Below, piece after piece: positions 63,579 to 64,000 of a stretch of 64,000 bases of DNA. Each line of letters opens with the position of its first letter. The stretch's first letter is position 1. The notes beneath the pieces were generated by a model. That model had not been told where the DNA came from. It saw nothing but the letters and a program-made list of their open reading frames with translations, and ran no database searches. The position numbers and the translations under genes were made by a program. Location: the NCBI GenBank assembly GCA_023212725.1, contig JALBYF010000003.1:186001-250000 (forward strand). The letters are read 5' to 3'. The stretch is from Tranzscheliella williamsii. Taxonomy: Eukaryota; Basidiomycota; Ustilaginomycetes; Ustilaginales; Ustilaginaceae.

Positions 63579-64000
63579 ATGCCAGCGCAAGTAAATCCGG
63601 AGGAGTTCCATGGTATGTGTGGTCTAGGTGTGGCTGCGCGATCGTGTGTACACGATGGCTGATGCGGTTTGTGCTCGGATGTAGCCAAGGTATACGACAT
63701 CACGCGGCTGATACCGTACGGGCGCGTGACGTCGTACGGGCACATTGCACGGCTCGCGGGGCACCCGGCGCACTCGCGTCTGGTCGGGGCGGCGCTCAAG
63801 TTCCTCCAGGATCCAAGCGTGCCGTGGCATCGCGTCATCAGCTCCTCCGGCGCCATCTCCGACCGCGGCGATGGCGGCGACGCCGCTGCACGCCAAGCCC
63901 ACCGCCTCCAGGCCGAGGGCGTCACCATCACCCACGGCCGCGCCGAAGGCGTCTCCATCGACTTCGCCCATCCCAACCCCAACGCAAAGTACAGAATCAG
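63579..64000 (+). CDS. ATL1: Alkyltransferase-like DNA repair protein (Atl1 type), partial
   Basis: Atl1 proteins bind O6-alkylguanine, flip it out and hand the lesion to nucleotide excision repair. They resemble the DNA-binding half of O6-methylguanine methyltransferase but lack the acceptor cysteine. Exon 1 (63579-63612) encodes MPAQVNPEEFH. A 72-base GTATGT intron follows, and exon 2 from 63685 restores AKVYDITRLIPYGRVTSYGHIARLAG, close to fission yeast Atl1. The active-site motif is PWHRV with Trp59 replacing the Cys of PCHRV. The helix-turn-helix and arginine-finger region is SRLVGAALKFL. The sequence is still open at the window end (after about residue 117), so the C-terminus is missing here. 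Atl1 of S. pombe is 108 residues, so this one is slightly longer. Confidence 0.88.

Noticed and set aside
63563..63982. 139-codon minus-strand frame at the right end
   Set aside because: The plus strand encodes the Atl1-type protein with conserved residues, so this is its antisense shadow.

Overview
The window looks like nuclear DNA of a basidiomycete, most likely a smut or smut-related yeast (Ustilaginomycotina). The reading frames are long, G+C-rich and mostly intronless. The few introns are short with GTRNGT donors. The gene set is purely eukaryotic: UGP1, ARF6, SNT2, PCH2, a U2B''-type snRNP protein, capping protein beta and an intron-containing tRNA-Tyr. The placement comes from codon and intron style and family resemblance read by eye; no database search was possible, so no species is named.

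Layout. 0.4-1.4 kb: a small stand-alone response regulator (-). 1.4-6.2 kb: a gene-poor stretch with short tandem repeats, ending at a PAS-domain protein gene (+, 6.2-8.0). 8.37 kb: tRNA-Tyr(GUA). 9.0-13.8 kb: a 1600-codon intronless VWA8-like AAA+ ATPase (+), convergent with a BTB/POZ-like gene (-, to 15.5). 16.9-18.8 kb: an SDR dehydrogenase and a small tail-acidic membrane protein (-). 19.2-23.1 kb: three + genes, a mitochondrial FAD/folate-type carrier, a catechol-type intradiol dioxygenase and the snRNP protein. 23.3-29.3 kb: UGP1 (four exons), a membrane-anchored unknown and capping protein beta (all -). 30.1-33.3 kb: O-acetylhomoserine sulfhydrylase and ARF6 (+). 33.6-35.7 kb: an SSH4-like SPRY adaptor (-). 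37.2-42.5 kb: an AP-1-type bZIP (+), convergent with an SNT2-like BAH/PHD/SANT/GATA protein (-). After a 3.3 kb gap come a DUF2415-type WD40 protein (+) and a Pcl/Clg1-like cyclin (-). 50.2-56.6 kb is a second large gene-poor stretch, ending at a nuclease-like remnant (-) that abuts PCH2/TRIP13 (+, 57.4-59.1). The last part holds an alpha/beta hydrolase (+), a TRIC-like membrane protein (-), an HNH nuclease-like gene (+) and the start of an Atl1-type alkyltransferase-like DNA repair gene cut by the window end.

Most genes are unrelated housekeeping or regulatory genes with their own promoters; I see no biosynthetic cluster. Two themes recur. Regulation and signalling: response regulator, PAS protein, bZIP, SNT2, cyclin, ARF6. 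DNA transactions at the right end: nuclease-like remnant, PCH2, HNH protein, Atl1.

The most unusual signal is at the level of base use. In at least nine genes, on both strands, synonymous third positions switch rather abruptly from G to C (GCG/ACG/GTG/CTG to GCC/ACC/GTC/CTC) about 200-470 bases before the stop codon. In the long VWA8 gene such blocks alternate. This also explains the very long antisense open frames. The other notable points are three long gene-poor gaps making up about 14.5 kb of the 64 kb, and the nuclease-like remnant.
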